From Teretinema zuelzerae (GTDB lineage: Bacteria > Spirochaetota > Spirochaetia > Treponematales > Treponemataceae): DNA of 64,000 nt. The notes under the pieces are model-generated. The model was not told the origin of the DNA. It saw only the letters and a program-made list of their open reading frames with translations, and did not search any database. Shown here in pieces: positions 1 through 9,943 of this stretch. Each line of letters opens with the position of its first letter. Within the stretch, counting starts at the first letter, position 1. A program made the position numbers and the translations under genes. The DNA is taken from contig NZ_JAINWA010000001.1 of assembly GCF_021021555.1 (NCBI RefSeq), positions 496,001-560,000 of the forward strand, written 5' to 3'.

Positions 1-3000
1 ACAGGGAATAAAGGGCAACCGTCTTCCCGCTTCCGAGAATTGAGACAATCTCAGCACCACCGACCTTATCAGCGCTCCATGTAATAGCTTTATAGTCCTC
101 GCTTGTACCAAGATCTATATTTGCAGATATTTCAACCGTTTTTCCGGTCTCTGTCGATATATAGTTCTTGTTTAGCGAGATTCCAGCATTTGATCCTTCT
201 ACCTGTACATGTATGGTATAGATAGTTGATGTTTTTGGATGAGAAATACGTATTGACGTTTCACCTGCTTTTAACGGTTTTACGATGATATTTGATCCAG
301 AGGTGCCTATAAGACTCGCAATAGATGGATCTGTAATTTTCCATTGTAGATTATACTGGTCTGGAGTCGAGATTCCTTCTCCGACAATCGAAGCACTCAC
401 AGATCTCTGAGAATCAGTAATTTTCATCGCAAGGACATTGGTTTGAGACGTAATATAAGGAGCTGTCATCTCAGTAGCTTTCTTAACATAAATCATTAAG
501 TCGCTTTTAGCTCCGGAAGGGCTTGTAGCAGTAACAATCGCTGTTCCAGTTGCAAGAGCAGTTACCTGAGCGACCTTATTAGTGCCAGTGATTGTTACAA
601 TCTTTGAGTTGTCAGTAGCATAGGTAACTCTACCGGAATACTCTCCTTCGATGGCCGGAACCTGCATTGCAACAAATTGAGTCGTACCTTCAGCGATCGT
701 CATTGATGACTGAGAAAAAGCAAATTGAGAATATTCTGTAACCCTGACAATTATCTTCCCATCATACGGAGATTTTGGATGCGTGATAGTTATTTCAGCT
801 TTTCCTTCTTGTCGGGGCGTTATGACCGCTGTATTTGCAGAATAGGTAAGATCAATCACATTATAGTTATCTGCACTCCATACAAAGCCATATTTATCTT
901 CAGCGGTACCGCCAACTAATGTAGCTGTGACAGTTTGTGCAGAATCTGCGGGTTTCATTGAAACGATTGGAAGAGAAGGGTTAATATAAAGGTTTGAAGA
1001 TGGAGCCGGTTCATCAACAATTACCACCAATGGGAATGGATAGGATGCCTTTGGATGCGTGACGGTTAGTCGACACTCTCCAGGAGAAATACCTTTCACA
1101 ACTGCATTTTGACCATTTGCGGTAAGTTGAATTAGGTCTCCACGATCAACTGTCCATACAAAATGTTGATTATCGACTTCTTGACCTCCCGCAAGTGTAA
1201 CGGATAAGTTTTTAGAAGCGCCATCTTTAGTTACAGTAAGAATATTCTGGCCTGATGTGATATATGGATTTGAAGATGCGTCTTGGAGAGTATTCGATAT
1301 AATTACTGTAATATCAAGCGAATAGACACAGGAGGCATGCTTCACTGTAACACGGGCGACGCCCGCAGTAATTCCTGATAATACCGCAGTTGTACCATTA
1401 TCAACGATTTGCAAGACTGAAGGGTTGTCAGAAGTCCAAGCATAATCCGCAGCACTTGTTTCAGAAGTACCTGATAAACGAACACTGACCGTTTGTTGAG
1501 TACCAGTCACCATCCGAACAACGTTTTGTGTTGTAGTAAGATATGAAAGTCCATCAATATCTGCTTGAGTGTTCCCCACCAATACAAGAACATTTTTATC
1601 ATAGGTTGAGTCTGCATGACGAACGATAAGACGTGCTTGGCCGGGGACTTTTGGAACAATGTAGCACTTATCTCCAAGTGGGCTTATCGCAGCAATAGAA
1701 GGATCATCGATATCCCAGGTGAATAGAGTTGACTCAACACCGTTTTCAAGTTTTGCAGTAATTTGTTCACCCTGAGCACCAGCAATTAGTCCAACTACGT
1801 CTTTACTTGTACTGATAAAGGGTTCTTTTTGATTGACTATGATATATTCATCACCAATTCGTACAGTAATCTTTAAGGTGTTTTCTGATTTAGGGTGTGA
1901 AACAGTTATCACTGCTTCACCATTACTTTTTGAAGTAATGGTTGCTGTTTTTCCATTTGGTATCACATCCATAATCGATGAATCACTTGATACCCATGAA
2001 ATGTTGGAATATTCAGATAATGGAAGGTTTACCGGGGTTACCGATACAGTTTTATCCGCGTTAATATCCGTGAACTGAATAACATTCTGACCTGTAGAAA
2101 AATATATTGCGGGTGGGAGAACATCGAGGCTCGTTCCTTGTGGATACACAGTAATCGTAAATCGCACAGGGTTACTTCCGGGTAACGTTGCACTAATTAT
2201 TGCCGTTCCACTTGAAACGCCAGTTACTGTACTCACACTCGTATTAGCACCAACTGCAATTGTTGCCACAGAAGGATTATTCGTTTGCCATGTTATAGAC
2301 TCAGCTTCTTGTGGTGTTACATTCCGATAGGAGAGATATAACTCGGTATTTGTTCCAGCAATAAGTGAGTAATATGTTTTCTCTGAATAGAGAATTTTCA
2401 TTGATTCCAGTTCTTCTACTGTTTCTGCAACATAACAGAGTATCTTTTTGGAGTTTTCTGCTTTCGGATGTGTGATATTAATAAAGGTCTGTCCATTACC
2501 TGTTGCAGTGACCAGTTGTTCTTTTCCAGATCCTGCTACGGTGACAACTCCTGTATCCTCGCTTGACCATACAAGAGCCGCTTCATCATTTGCAGTTACA
2601 TTACCTTGAAGGGTAACTGCAATCTTCTGAGACGTTCCGCGAACAATCCCAAGGAGTGATTGCCCCTGGATAACAAGAGGTTCTTCAAAGGAGGCGTATG
2701 AAGGGAAAACCTTTACCAATACCTCTGTAGGGGTCAAAGCCTTTGGATGCGTGATATAGATAACAGCAGAACCTTCTTTTTTAGGTTCAATAAAGGCAGT
2801 TCCATTTGTTCGCTGTGTAATGATAGATGCGGTACGTCCCCAAACTCCAGTTGTTCCATTTGTTGTACGAAGAGAAATGATATCAGGATTATCAACTGAC
2901 CAAACAAAATTTCTCTCATCTCCGGCTTCACCACCAACAAGAGAAACAAGGAGTTCGCTTTCATCGAGTCCCAGTTTTGTCCGGATATAATTCTGACTCG

Positions 3001-4240
3001 TCGTAATAAACGCACCAGAGTGCACTGCGCCATCTGCTTGATTCTCCACAAAAACCATGATTTCTCGCGGATATTTCGCGGCCGGATGCGATACAGTGAG
3101 CTTTGCTATTCCATTCTTCTTGCCATTCAGGACAACTTCATTATGATAAGAAGCAAAATCACAAATAGACGAATCATCAATCGTCCATTGAAATTGAGAA
3201 GGATCGAGTTCATCAACGCGAGTCGACCCCTTTAACGAAACCGATAAGTTTGCAGGAGTTGAACCATTTACGGTAACCTTACTCTCTATAACATCGATAT
3301 ACACATTCTCAATAATGGTAACAACGCGGACTTTAATATCAAGAGGATAAAGAGCTCGAGGGTGACTCACCCTGATGGTTGCCCGTCCATCTACTCGTGG
3401 GGATATTTCAGCATTAGCACCATTTGCAGTTAGCGAAATGGTATCAGTGGCACTTTCTTCCGAATCAAGCACTTCCCAGGTAAAACTATTTTGATCTGCT
3501 CCATCCCCATTGACAAGAGAGACAGAGACTTTTCGGTCTGCTCCATTGTGAGCAAGCGAGATAATATTCTGGCTTGTTGTAAGGTAGATCGCTTTTTCAT
3601 TCTCCGGCTTGACAAATACTAGTAGTTCTAATGGATAGGTGCTTGAAGGATGAGAGACCGTAATTCGGGCAACACCATTTGCTTTCGCACTGATAATTCC
3701 ATTCTGTCCGGAAGCCTCTACTGTAGCAATACTGGACTTATCAATACTCCAAGAAAATTGTGACATCTCAGCGGATGAACCCTTTGATAAAGATACCAGT
3801 ATTTTCTTTGTGGTTCCTGCTTCCATTTCAACCACTGGCATGGTTGTGGATATATAGGGAGCGTTCTCGGTAATCGGATCAATACCAGACACACCAATGA
3901 CGCAGGCGGCCGCCTGACCATTTGCTTTTGCGATGAGCACCGTATTTCCATTTCGAAGACCTGAAACGGTTGCACCCGAAGAGTCTCCATCAACTTTGAT
4001 GACTGATTCATCATATGTGTACTCTATTCGTGCATTACTTTTTGCTTCAGTCGGATTTATGGAAAGAATTAAGTACTCAATTCCACCAATACCCAGAGAA
4101 AGAGTCGTTTTTGAAAATGCTAATGATTTGACAGTAACGGTTTCGTCTTTATCATTCGATAAGAACAAACTACACGAAGCAGTCAGAAGAGAAATGAGTA
4201 CCACAAAAGCTAGAAAGGCGTTAGGTTTTGAATGTCTCAT
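1..4240 (-). CDS. Giant Ig-like repeat lipoprotein, C-terminus beyond window
   Basis: The reading frame starts at 4240 behind an AGGAG ribosome site. I checked the frame by hand at the start, near 2.1 kb and at the left edge, and it stays open; no stop is inside the window. The N-terminus is a lipoprotein signal (hydrophobic segment, then Ala-Ser-Cys at residues 21-23). The rest is about a dozen or more repeats of roughly 90-95 residues. Each carries a WS-x-D/N core (as in FVWSVDN) and ends in a conserved I-x-HPKA-x-YP-type strand, as in bacterial Ig-like (BIg2) domains. It probably forms a long stalk anchored in the envelope, acting in adhesion or cell contact. It lies directly downstream of trbI on the same strand, so it may be a surface protein of the conjugative element. 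Family assignment is by pattern only. Confidence 0.8.
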   Translation of the reverse strand, partial: MRHSKPNAFLAFVVLISLLTASCSLFLSNDKDETVTVKSLAFSKTTLSLGIGGIEYLILSINPTEAKSNARIEYTYDESVIKVDGDSSGATVSGLRNGNTVLIAKANGQAAACVIGVSGIDPITENAPYISTTMPVVEMEAGTTKKILVSLSKGSSAEMSQFSWSIDKSSIATVEASGQNGIISAKANGVARITVSHPSSTYPLELLVFVKPENEKAIYLTTSQNIISLAHNGADRKVSVSLVNGDGADQNSFTWEVLDSEESATDTISLTANGANAEISPRVDGRATIRVSHPRALYPLDIKVRVVTIIENVYIDVIESKVTVNGSTPANLSVSLKGSTRVDELDPSQFQWTIDDSSICDFASYHNEVVLNGKKNGIAKLTVSHPAAKYPREIMVFVENQADGAVHSGAFITTSQNYIRTKLGLDESELLVSLVGGEAGDERNFVWSVDNPDIISLRTTNGTTGVWGRTASIITQRTNGTAFIEPKKEGSAVIYITHPKALTPTEVLVKVFPSYASFEEPLVIQGQSLLGIVRGTSQKIAVTLQGNVTANDEAALVWSSEDTGVVTVAGSGKEQLVTATGNGQTFINITHPKAENSKKILCYVAETVEELESMKILYSEKTYYSLIAGTNTELYLSYRNVTPQEAESITWQTNNPSVATIAVGANTSVSTVTGVSSGTAIISATLPGSNPVRFTITVYPQGTSLDVLPPAIYFSTGQNVIQFTDINADKTVSVTPVNLPLSEYSNISWVSSDSSIMDVIPNGKTATITSKSNGEAVITVSHPKSENTLKITVRIGDEYIIVNQKEPFISTSKDVVGLIAGAQGEQITAKLENGVESTLFTWDIDDPSIAAISPLGDKCYIVPKVPGQARLIVRHADSTYDKNVLVLVGNTQADIDGLSYLTTTQNVVRMVTGTQQTVSVRLSGTSETSAADYAWTSDNPSVLQIVDNGTTAVLSGITAGVARVTVKHASCVYSLDITVIISNTLQDASSNPYITSGQNILTVTKDGASKNLSVTLAGGQEVDNQHFVWTVDRGDLIQLTANGQNAVVKGISPGECRLTVTHPKASYPFPLVVIVDEPAPSSNLYINPSLPIVSMKPADSAQTVTATLVGGTAEDKYGFVWSADNYNVIDLTYSANTAVITPRQEGKAEITITHPKSPYDGKIIVRVTEYSQFAFSQSSMTIAEGTTQFVAMQVPAIEGEYSGRVTYATDNSKIVTITGTNKVAQVTALATGTAIVTATSPSGAKSDLMIYVKKATEMTAPYITSQTNVLAMKITDSQRSVSASIVGEGISTPDQYNLQWKITDPSIASLIGTSGSNIIVKPLKAGETSIRISHPKTSTIYTIHVQVEGSNAGISLNKNYISTETGKTVEISANIDLGTSEDYKAITWSADKVGGAEIVSILGSGKTVALYSL

Positions 4241-4374
4241 ACGGTGAACTCCTTTTGTTCATTCATGTATGTATAAAGAGTGAAAACTCTTTATATTCTG
4301 TGTCTCTAAAGAGAAATCAAAATAAAGGTGAGGATGATAGAAAGAAATATGTGATTGTCGTTACTAGAATACAG

Positions 4375-4398
4375 AAGACCGCCTGTATCAGCGGCCTT
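4375..4398 (-). terminator. Hairpin after trbI
   Basis: An 8-bp inverted repeat (AAGGCCGC on the minus strand, 8-nt loop, GCGGTCTT) lies seven bases past the trbI stop. There is no clear U-tract, so it may be a weak terminator or an mRNA 3'-end stabiliser separating trbI from the lipoprotein gene. Confidence 0.45.
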
Positions 4399-4404
4399 TA
4401 CGCA

Positions 4405-5763
4405 TCATCTTTTATATACAGATGTAACAGGTGGAGATGAGATAGGAGGAAGGCGAATATTTTTATTAAGCATAATATTGATCTTTGTTCCGCTTTTCAC
4501 CGTAAGAGTCGGTTGGATATTCATTGTTCGATCAATAATTTTGGCTCCCAGCTGGGTAATAACATTCTGGTTTGCAGCTATGAGATTCTGTGCTGTCTCA
4601 TTTTGAGTAGAAGCCATGGTTGCAGCAAACTCACCATTAATCAATGTAAATGCAGAAATAATTCCCATCGCTTTCGCATATTGGAACAGATGCTCGTCAA
4701 CCTTGCCCTTGGTTCCTGAATATCCTTGAGCATCTACGCTATTCATATTCCCAAGGGAAACCTGAAATCCGTCTGGCCTAATCAATGTATTCCATGCAAT
4801 CTGAACCCTACTTTGCGCGAAAGAAACGGACGAGTTGTATGATGCTATAAGTATGCTCCCTTGCGGAACTAGTATTTTTTTTCTTGTGAGGGAATCATAA
4901 ATGTTTTCCGTCACACGGGCTTGTACATCGCCGGGAAGATCGGTGTTAATACCAGTGATTAAGACTCCGGGAATCATTGTTCCATTCCAGAGCGTATCAT
5001 TTCCAATAAAATATCCCGTAGTCTCATTCTCTCGGCCAGAACTATAAAACGATTGTTTGTCGTCTTGCATATTCTGTTCACGGTATCCCATCGATTCTCC
5101 GCTTCCTGTGCCGCCAGAGGAACCGATTCCCCCAAGAGCCGCGATCCGATTTGCCGTATATTCGTCCTGACCCATGGGAACAGAACCAAAACCAGAGATG
5201 GTTTGCATTAACGGATCTTGTCCTTGAGAATTTTCCCTATATGCTCCTTGAGTTTCTTGGCCGAGAAGTCTTCCTTGAACTACCGGAATAATTGCAGATC
5301 CATAGGCATTCAACGCACTTTCATCTACTTGAGCAGGTCTTCCCCCACTTGTCGGTTGTGACTTCTTCGTTTGCTGAGGGGGAGGTACATATACTGGACT
5401 TTCCTCCTGAATAGCCGGAGGAGACGAATTGCGTACTTCCGAACGTTCCTCGTAGGGCTTTGGTTGTACAGAGAAATCAGGTACAATCAATTCAGAAGCG
5501 ACTCCGTCTTCCATCTTCTTCTTTTTTTTACTCTCGGAAGGGGAGATAATCGAAACAACAACAATGAGGGAAGCAAGTCCACCGGCCAACAACAAAATGA
5601 GTTTTTTGTTAATCCTCGGAACAACTGTTTTCGGCTCAACTGAAGCACCATCATTTTTCGAAGAAACATCTTCGGTATCTTTTTCTTCGTCCAGCGCTGC
5701 TTCTCGTGCAATTTCATCTTCATCCGAAAGAACAAGGCCGGTTTCTTCGTCGTATTTACTCAT
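4405..5763 (-). CDS. trbI: TrbI/VirB10-family conjugal transfer protein
   Basis: This 452-residue protein is the inner-to-outer-membrane scaffold of a type IV secretion system. It has an acidic cytoplasmic N-terminus, one membrane helix around residues 53-71, a Pro/Gln/Ser-rich periplasmic stretch, and a C-terminal TrbI/VirB10 beta domain from about residue 250 (including the Gly-rich MIPGVLITGINTDLPG region typical of the family). It follows trbG by 3 bp and is the last gene of the trb operon on this strand. The length is normal for TrbI. The assignment combines sequence pattern with the strictly conserved trb gene order. Confidence 0.9.
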   Translation of the reverse strand: MSKYDEETGLVLSDEDEIAREAALDEEKDTEDVSSKNDGASVEPKTVVPRINKKLILLLAGGLASLIVVVSIISPSESKKKKKMEDGVASELIVPDFSVQPKPYEERSEVRNSSPPAIQEESPVYVPPPQQTKKSQPTSGGRPAQVDESALNAYGSAIIPVVQGRLLGQETQGAYRENSQGQDPLMQTISGFGSVPMGQDEYTANRIAALGGIGSSGGTGSGESMGYREQNMQDDKQSFYSSGRENETTGYFIGNDTLWNGTMIPGVLITGINTDLPGDVQARVTENIYDSLTRKKILVPQGSILIASYNSSVSFAQSRVQIAWNTLIRPDGFQVSLGNMNSVDAQGYSGTKGKVDEHLFQYAKAMGIISAFTLINGEFAATMASTQNETAQNLIAANQNVITQLGAKIIDRTMNIQPTLTVKSGTKINIMLNKNIRLPPISSPPVTSVYKR

Positions 5764-5766
5764 TAC

Positions 5767-6747
5767 TTACCCCTTTTTCTTCTCGATTGTAATTCGCTCT
5801 TTTTTGTACTTTACTGTCACACGCTCGATAAGCTTATCAATGACAATCAAATTCCCCTGTGGGCGATAATTTACCACGTCGGCCTTATTTTCAAAGATCC
5901 CAGGTAATTCCATCTGTAAGACTTCTTCATCGAAGGTTATATAGGTCTTCTTTCCATCATCATAGACTCTTGTTGGAATCCATCGAGGTTTCTTGAAAAC
6001 ATTGAAAGTAATCTTGTAGTCAAATGATAAAAAACGTGGATCTATTGTATCCATCTCTGTTGCTACTTGAATTTCTTTGGTTATATCTTTAGCAAAGATC
6101 TGTGGCATCCCTTGATTGTGATATTTCCATTTCACAATAGGCATATACACGTTTGAATAACTTCTTAAAACCACATGGTATACTCTCATATTTGTATTTA
6201 TGATGAGTGTGGCATCAAGTCCGGCCTGTTTCGGTTTAACATAGATATGCTGAACGACAACATTGTTCTGCTGATTAACACCTGCACCAATAATCCATCG
6301 CTCGGTATCTGAAACAAATGGACTATCGATGACTATCTCACCGGGCTGTAGGTGTATATCTGTTGTGCGTAGTATCTGACAATATACTTCATACACCTGA
6401 TCTGGATCATAATCATAAATTCTCGCTGCGTGTGAGTACTCAGTTGGTTTGATAGTTCCCTCTTCAGTAGATTGTTTGACTGAATCAAGACCTGTAGTCC
6501 GTTTTACCGCTGGCTCAGGAGTCGGAATATACACAGGGCGATCAACATAGACTATTTGATTTTGAACATCGATGGAGGTTTTCAGTTCTTCAACTGCAAC
6601 TTCTTCTTCGCTCTTTTCTTCCATTTCGACAAGTTTGTCTTTAACGACTTCGTTTCTCGGCTCCATGTCCATCGTTTTACAGGAAACTACCAGAACAATA
6701 CTGGTAGCTAGTAAAAAACTGGCGCGGATCTCATGTCTTTTGTACAT
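5767..6747 (-). CDS. trbG: TrbG/VirB9-family lipoprotein
   Basis: This 326-residue protein has a lipoprotein signal ending Val-Val-Ser-Cys (Cys23), a charged linker, then the VirB9/TrbG fold. The motif around YDPDQVYEVYCQ and the LQPGE segment mark the family, and the C-terminal half carries the FVFxxP-like beta strands. VirB9 proteins form the outer-membrane ring with VirB7 and VirB10. Here the lipidated N-terminus may replace a separate VirB7. The start overlaps the trbF stop by one base, which indicates tight operon coupling. Confidence 0.88.
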   Translation of the reverse strand: MYKRHEIRASFLLATSIVLVVSCKTMDMEPRNEVVKDKLVEMEEKSEEEVAVEELKTSIDVQNQIVYVDRPVYIPTPEPAVKRTTGLDSVKQSTEEGTIKPTEYSHAARIYDYDPDQVYEVYCQILRTTDIHLQPGEIVIDSPFVSDTERWIIGAGVNQQNNVVVQHIYVKPKQAGLDATLIINTNMRVYHVVLRSYSNVYMPIVKWKYHNQGMPQIFAKDITKEIQVATEMDTIDPRFLSFDYKITFNVFKKPRWIPTRVYDDGKKTYITFDEEVLQMELPGIFENKADVVNYRPQGNLIVIDKLIERVTVKYKKERITIEKKKG

Positions 6748-7445
6748 TACTGTGCTCCTTGTATGCGAGTGATTTCAGTGAGATTGTATTCTTCAATGTA
6801 AATACCTAATGGATTGAGTTTTTCCGCTTTCTTGGGCGGCGTCTTCCGGGTTGTCGTAACCAATGCGCGGAAACGTTTAGTTCCAGCTCCCCGTCCGGTT
6901 ACAGTTTCAATAAAATCAACTTGATAGGTACTACCTGATACCCGTATTGTAGATTCTATTGTTACAACTCGTTTCTTGAATCCAATATCTGCGAAGGGAT
7001 TATCCTCACGGATTGCAGGTGTCATTCGATCTGCACAGGAAGGAGTAATGATGTTATAGAGGGAGCTGATGTTCGCGGTGAGAACTTCTCCATCGGTGGG
7101 AAGCGTACGTAAGTTTTGGAGGAATGTTTCCACCTGGTAGATATATGCGCTTTCAGGGATGTTCATCGTTTGATAGGAATAGCTGGATACATCCCCTACA
7201 TATTTTGCTTCGCCCCATGGTAGAACAGTAATTACAACCGGGATCTTCTTCGGTAGTGTCATTGCCCATGACAGTGACACTGCAAGAACAATGATCACAG
7301 CGAGTTCCACTATCGCTATAATAAGCCACTCTTTTTTGCCTTTACTCTCCCGAGCCACTAAATCGCAGTATAGTTTTTCATTTCGCTTCATAGGGTTATC
7401 AATATCAAATTCTGTGTAGATTACTTTCTTATGATGACTTGCCAT
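6747..7445 (-). CDS. trbF: TrbF/VirB8-family inner-membrane protein
   Basis: This 232-residue protein has a short cytoplasmic head, a single membrane helix at about residues 43-63, and a periplasmic VirB8-like domain. The segment after the helix (KKIPVVITVLPWGEA) and the YNLTEITRI tail match the TrbF pattern. VirB8 nucleates assembly of the secretion channel between the inner-membrane platform and the core complex. The gene overlaps trbL by 17 bp and trbG by one base. Confidence 0.88.
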   Translation of the reverse strand: MASHHKKVIYTEFDIDNPMKRNEKLYCDLVARESKGKKEWLIIAIVELAVIIVLAVSLSWAMTLPKKIPVVITVLPWGEAKYVGDVSSYSYQTMNIPESAYIYQVETFLQNLRTLPTDGEVLTANISSLYNIITPSCADRMTPAIREDNPFADIGFKKRVVTIESTIRVSGSTYQVDFIETVTGRGAGTKRFRALVTTTRKTPPKKAEKLNPLGIYIEEYNLTEITRIQGAQ

Positions 7446-9012
7446 TATTTCCTCCAGATGGTGGTGTAGGTGGTGTAGTACGTTGTGGGGATTGTTGTCC
7501 TAACGGAGTTCCACCGTCATACTTTTTGGTATCTTGCTGAACAGGTTTTTGCATTCCGCCTATTTGTGCTTTCCATGCAGAAGATTCAGCATTTTTAGTT
7601 TCTTGCTTATGTTGTGCATATCGTTCCGCTCCTTTTGCTTTATTCTCCTGAGCAAATTCACCGCTTGTTTTCCGATTCCCATCTTCTTTTGGTTTATTCC
7701 GAGCCTCAAGCGATGAGAATCGATTTCCGCCGCCACTATTGTTTCCGCCTCCTCCTTTACCATTCGTAAGACTCTTTGCAAGTCCATGAACACCGGACTT
7801 CACAGACTCTTTGGCAGAATCACCCATTGAGCGCGCACCTGCTGCAATTGAGCCAAGCTTTCCTTTTCCATCTGCGGCAGCGGCCTTTCCAGCACCAACA
7901 GCCTGATCAACCGCTGCTTTCCCTTGTACAGCGGTTTTGACTCCAGCAGAAGCTGCACCCTTAACGGCAGCTCCACCGGCTGCGGCTGCTCCTGCCATAG
8001 AGGCAGCAGTCCGAAGACCTTCAGCCATTGATAATTGAGGCGTGCCGGTCAACAGTGCTGTCGCAAGTGCGGGGCCGTTTTGACAAAGAAGCCAATGAAG
8101 GAAGATGGTGAATAGCGTATAGATGGTTTGGTCGATGAAGTTATCAAAGGGTCGAACCATGAGCGCAAGAAAACCATTTATGGCGAGCATGAACGTAAGG
8201 GTTACAAAGAGAAGTTTTAACGCTTGACCGACTATTGCTCCAACCAGTTTCTCTGTAAGGAACTTTGTTCCATCCCAGAGCATGAAGGGAAGCATAATAC
8301 ATCCAACGCTTGTGATAAGTGTGAATTCAATTGCACCAATGAAATATTGTATCGAACAGAAAATACCACCGAGGAGAACAGCAAATGCAGATAATGTAAG
8401 GAGAACAAAACCAGCAGGGTCTTTAGGAAGATAAAATACTATTGCAACATTTTCTAAGCATTGTATTGCTTGATACCAAATATTTTCGAAGGTAAGCATC
8501 AGTAAACGCATGACTGCGTTTGGTCTTATAAACATTCCAGGTCGTTTATCAGAGCCTTTATCAAAGATATCAAGTATGTATTTCTTTGCAACATTTCCCT
8601 TTCCCGTTTCCTCTTCGAGTACTTTAATAATATCCGAATATGCATCCGGGTCATTTGCTTTCTTTTCCCAGAACTCCGTTGCCTCACCATCAGAGGTAGT
8701 TTTCTGGATCATCGCTGCTACCTTCCCATAGGTTGAACCATAACTCCAAGCATATATAATTCTATTTATACCTTGAATCATTACGGGATAAGCATTAATG
8801 AAAATCAAAAAGAATATTACAGATGTGAGTGTTTTGATTAACTGCTCTGATAATCCTTCTCCTTTGGCAATGTACTTAATCGCAATAAGCCCGAGATTAA
8901 GTGTTAGGATAATCTTTGCAATAAACATCGCCTGTCCCATGAAATACCCTTGAAGACTAGAGAAGTCTTCAAGAAGTGTAAAAAAAGGTGCGTCAAGCCA
9001 TTTAGGTTCCAT
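7429..9012 (-). CDS. trbL: TrbL/VirB6-family polytopic membrane protein
   Basis: This 527-residue protein has a strong GGAGG site 5 bp before ATG 9012. The first ~330 residues hold five to seven hydrophobic helices, as in TrbL/VirB6, the channel component that contacts the DNA during transfer. The remaining ~190 residues are a low-complexity Ala/Gly/Lys/Ser-rich tail, also usual in TrbL. It sits between trbF and trbJ, but a divergent plus-strand gene lies between it and trbJ, so it probably has its own promoter in 9013-9100. Confidence 0.88.
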   Translation of the reverse strand: MEPKWLDAPFFTLLEDFSSLQGYFMGQAMFIAKIILTLNLGLIAIKYIAKGEGLSEQLIKTLTSVIFFLIFINAYPVMIQGINRIIYAWSYGSTYGKVAAMIQKTTSDGEATEFWEKKANDPDAYSDIIKVLEEETGKGNVAKKYILDIFDKGSDKRPGMFIRPNAVMRLLMLTFENIWYQAIQCLENVAIVFYLPKDPAGFVLLTLSAFAVLLGGIFCSIQYFIGAIEFTLITSVGCIMLPFMLWDGTKFLTEKLVGAIVGQALKLLFVTLTFMLAINGFLALMVRPFDNFIDQTIYTLFTIFLHWLLCQNGPALATALLTGTPQLSMAEGLRTAASMAGAAAAGGAAVKGAASAGVKTAVQGKAAVDQAVGAGKAAAADGKGKLGSIAAGARSMGDSAKESVKSGVHGLAKSLTNGKGGGGNNSGGGNRFSSLEARNKPKEDGNRKTSGEFAQENKAKGAERYAQHKQETKNAESSAWKAQIGGMQKPVQQDTKKYDGGTPLGQQSPQRTTPPTPPSGGNNGKSS

Positions 9013-9098
9013 TTATCCTCCTGTTAACTCTTGTACGATCCATAGAGACATCTCCTTTTGATGTTTTGTTTGATTAAAGAGAGAGTATTATTCCTATC

Positions 9099-9128
9099 TT
9101 GTTTTTCACCTATTGATGATGCTATAAT
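9099..9128 (+). promoter_or_regulatory. Putative sigma-70 promoter for the plus-strand repeat gene
   Basis: TTGTTT at 9099-9104 and TATAAT at 9123-9128 are spaced 18 bp apart. The predicted transcript start falls about 15 bases before the ATG at 9150. The match to the bacterial consensus is good in the -10 and fair in the -35. Confidence 0.5.
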
Positions 9129-9149
9129 TAGGTCTAAGTGGAGATCAAC

Positions 9150-9869
9150 ATGAATAAAAAGATATATATTATTATCGTACTGATGAGTCTTATTAGTTTT
9201 GTTTGCTTTGGGAAAGATATAATCGATACTGAAATTGGTATTGGCTTTCTCGATAATAATACAATTACTTTTTATTCCCTCAATACATCATCTTCTTCGT
9301 TTGAAGCAAGCAAAATCTCTGAATTTTCAATTCAATCAAAAGATGAAATTATCAGTATTTCTGGTATTGGCATTGGTGTTATGAGTAATAACACTATAAA
9401 GTTTTATTCCCCTAATAAATCCTTTACTGCTTTTGAAGAAAGTAAAATGGCAGACTTTTCCATTCCGCCTAACGATAAGATTATTAGCGTCCCCGGCATT
9501 GGTATCGGGGTCATTAACAATAACACCATTAAGTTCTATTCCCCTAATAAATCCTTTACTGCTTTTGAAGAAAGTAAAATGGCAGACTTTTCCATTCCGC
9601 CTAACGATAAAATTATAAGTGTCCCTGGCATTGGTATCGGGATCATTAACAATAACACTATTAAGTTTTTTTCACCTAATAAAACTTTTACTGCTTTTGA
9701 AAAAAGTAAAATATCTGATTTTACTTTTCCGCCTAACAGTATAATTATTAGCGTTTCAAATATTGGAATTGGATTTCTTGAAAATAATACAATTAAGTTT
9801 TTTTCCCCAAACAGATCATTTACTTACCTAGAAAAAAGCAGAATAACTGATTTCGATCTACCCAACTAA
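9150..9869 (+). CDS. Secreted tandem-repeat protein between trbJ and trbL
   Basis: I chose ATG 9150 over GTG 9138 because GGAG lies just upstream. The 239-residue product begins with a signal peptide (KKIYIIIVLMSLISFVCFG). The rest is five copies of a 44-residue repeat built on GIGIG-x4-NNTIKF-[YF]-SPN-[KR]-[ST]-F. Copies two and three are almost identical in DNA. It is the only plus-strand gene inside the minus-strand transfer operon. In P-type systems the trbJ-trbL gap usually holds trbK, the entry-exclusion lipoprotein, so a role in surface or entry exclusion is worth considering. That is inference from position alone; I do not recognise the family. Confidence 0.75.
   Translation: MNKKIYIIIVLMSLISFVCFGKDIIDTEIGIGFLDNNTITFYSLNTSSSSFEASKISEFSIQSKDEIISISGIGIGVMSNNTIKFYSPNKSFTAFEESKMADFSIPPNDKIISVPGIGIGVINNNTIKFYSPNKSFTAFEESKMADFSIPPNDKIISVPGIGIGIINNNTIKFFSPNKTFTAFEKSKISDFTFPPNSIIISVSNIGIGFLENNTIKFFSPNRSFTYLEKSRITDFDLPN
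9231..9866 (+). repeat. Five in-frame 132-bp tandem repeats
   Basis: Unit boundaries are 9231, 9363, 9495, 9627 and 9759; the last unit is cut short by the stop codon. Units starting 9363 and 9495 differ at only a few bases, which indicates recent duplication or gene conversion. The outer units are more diverged. Copy-number change by slippage would add or remove 44 residues without a frameshift. Confidence 0.85.
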
Positions 9870-9943
9870 GTATCAATTCAAGTAACATGTATATTTCAGC
9901 AAACCATCATTATTGATGGCCTATATTTTGAATCCCTTCATTA

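Noticed and set aside
4228-4606. Plus-strand frames near the lipoprotein start and trbI end
   Set aside because: Shadows of the minus-strand genes and their intergenic gap; no coding pattern.
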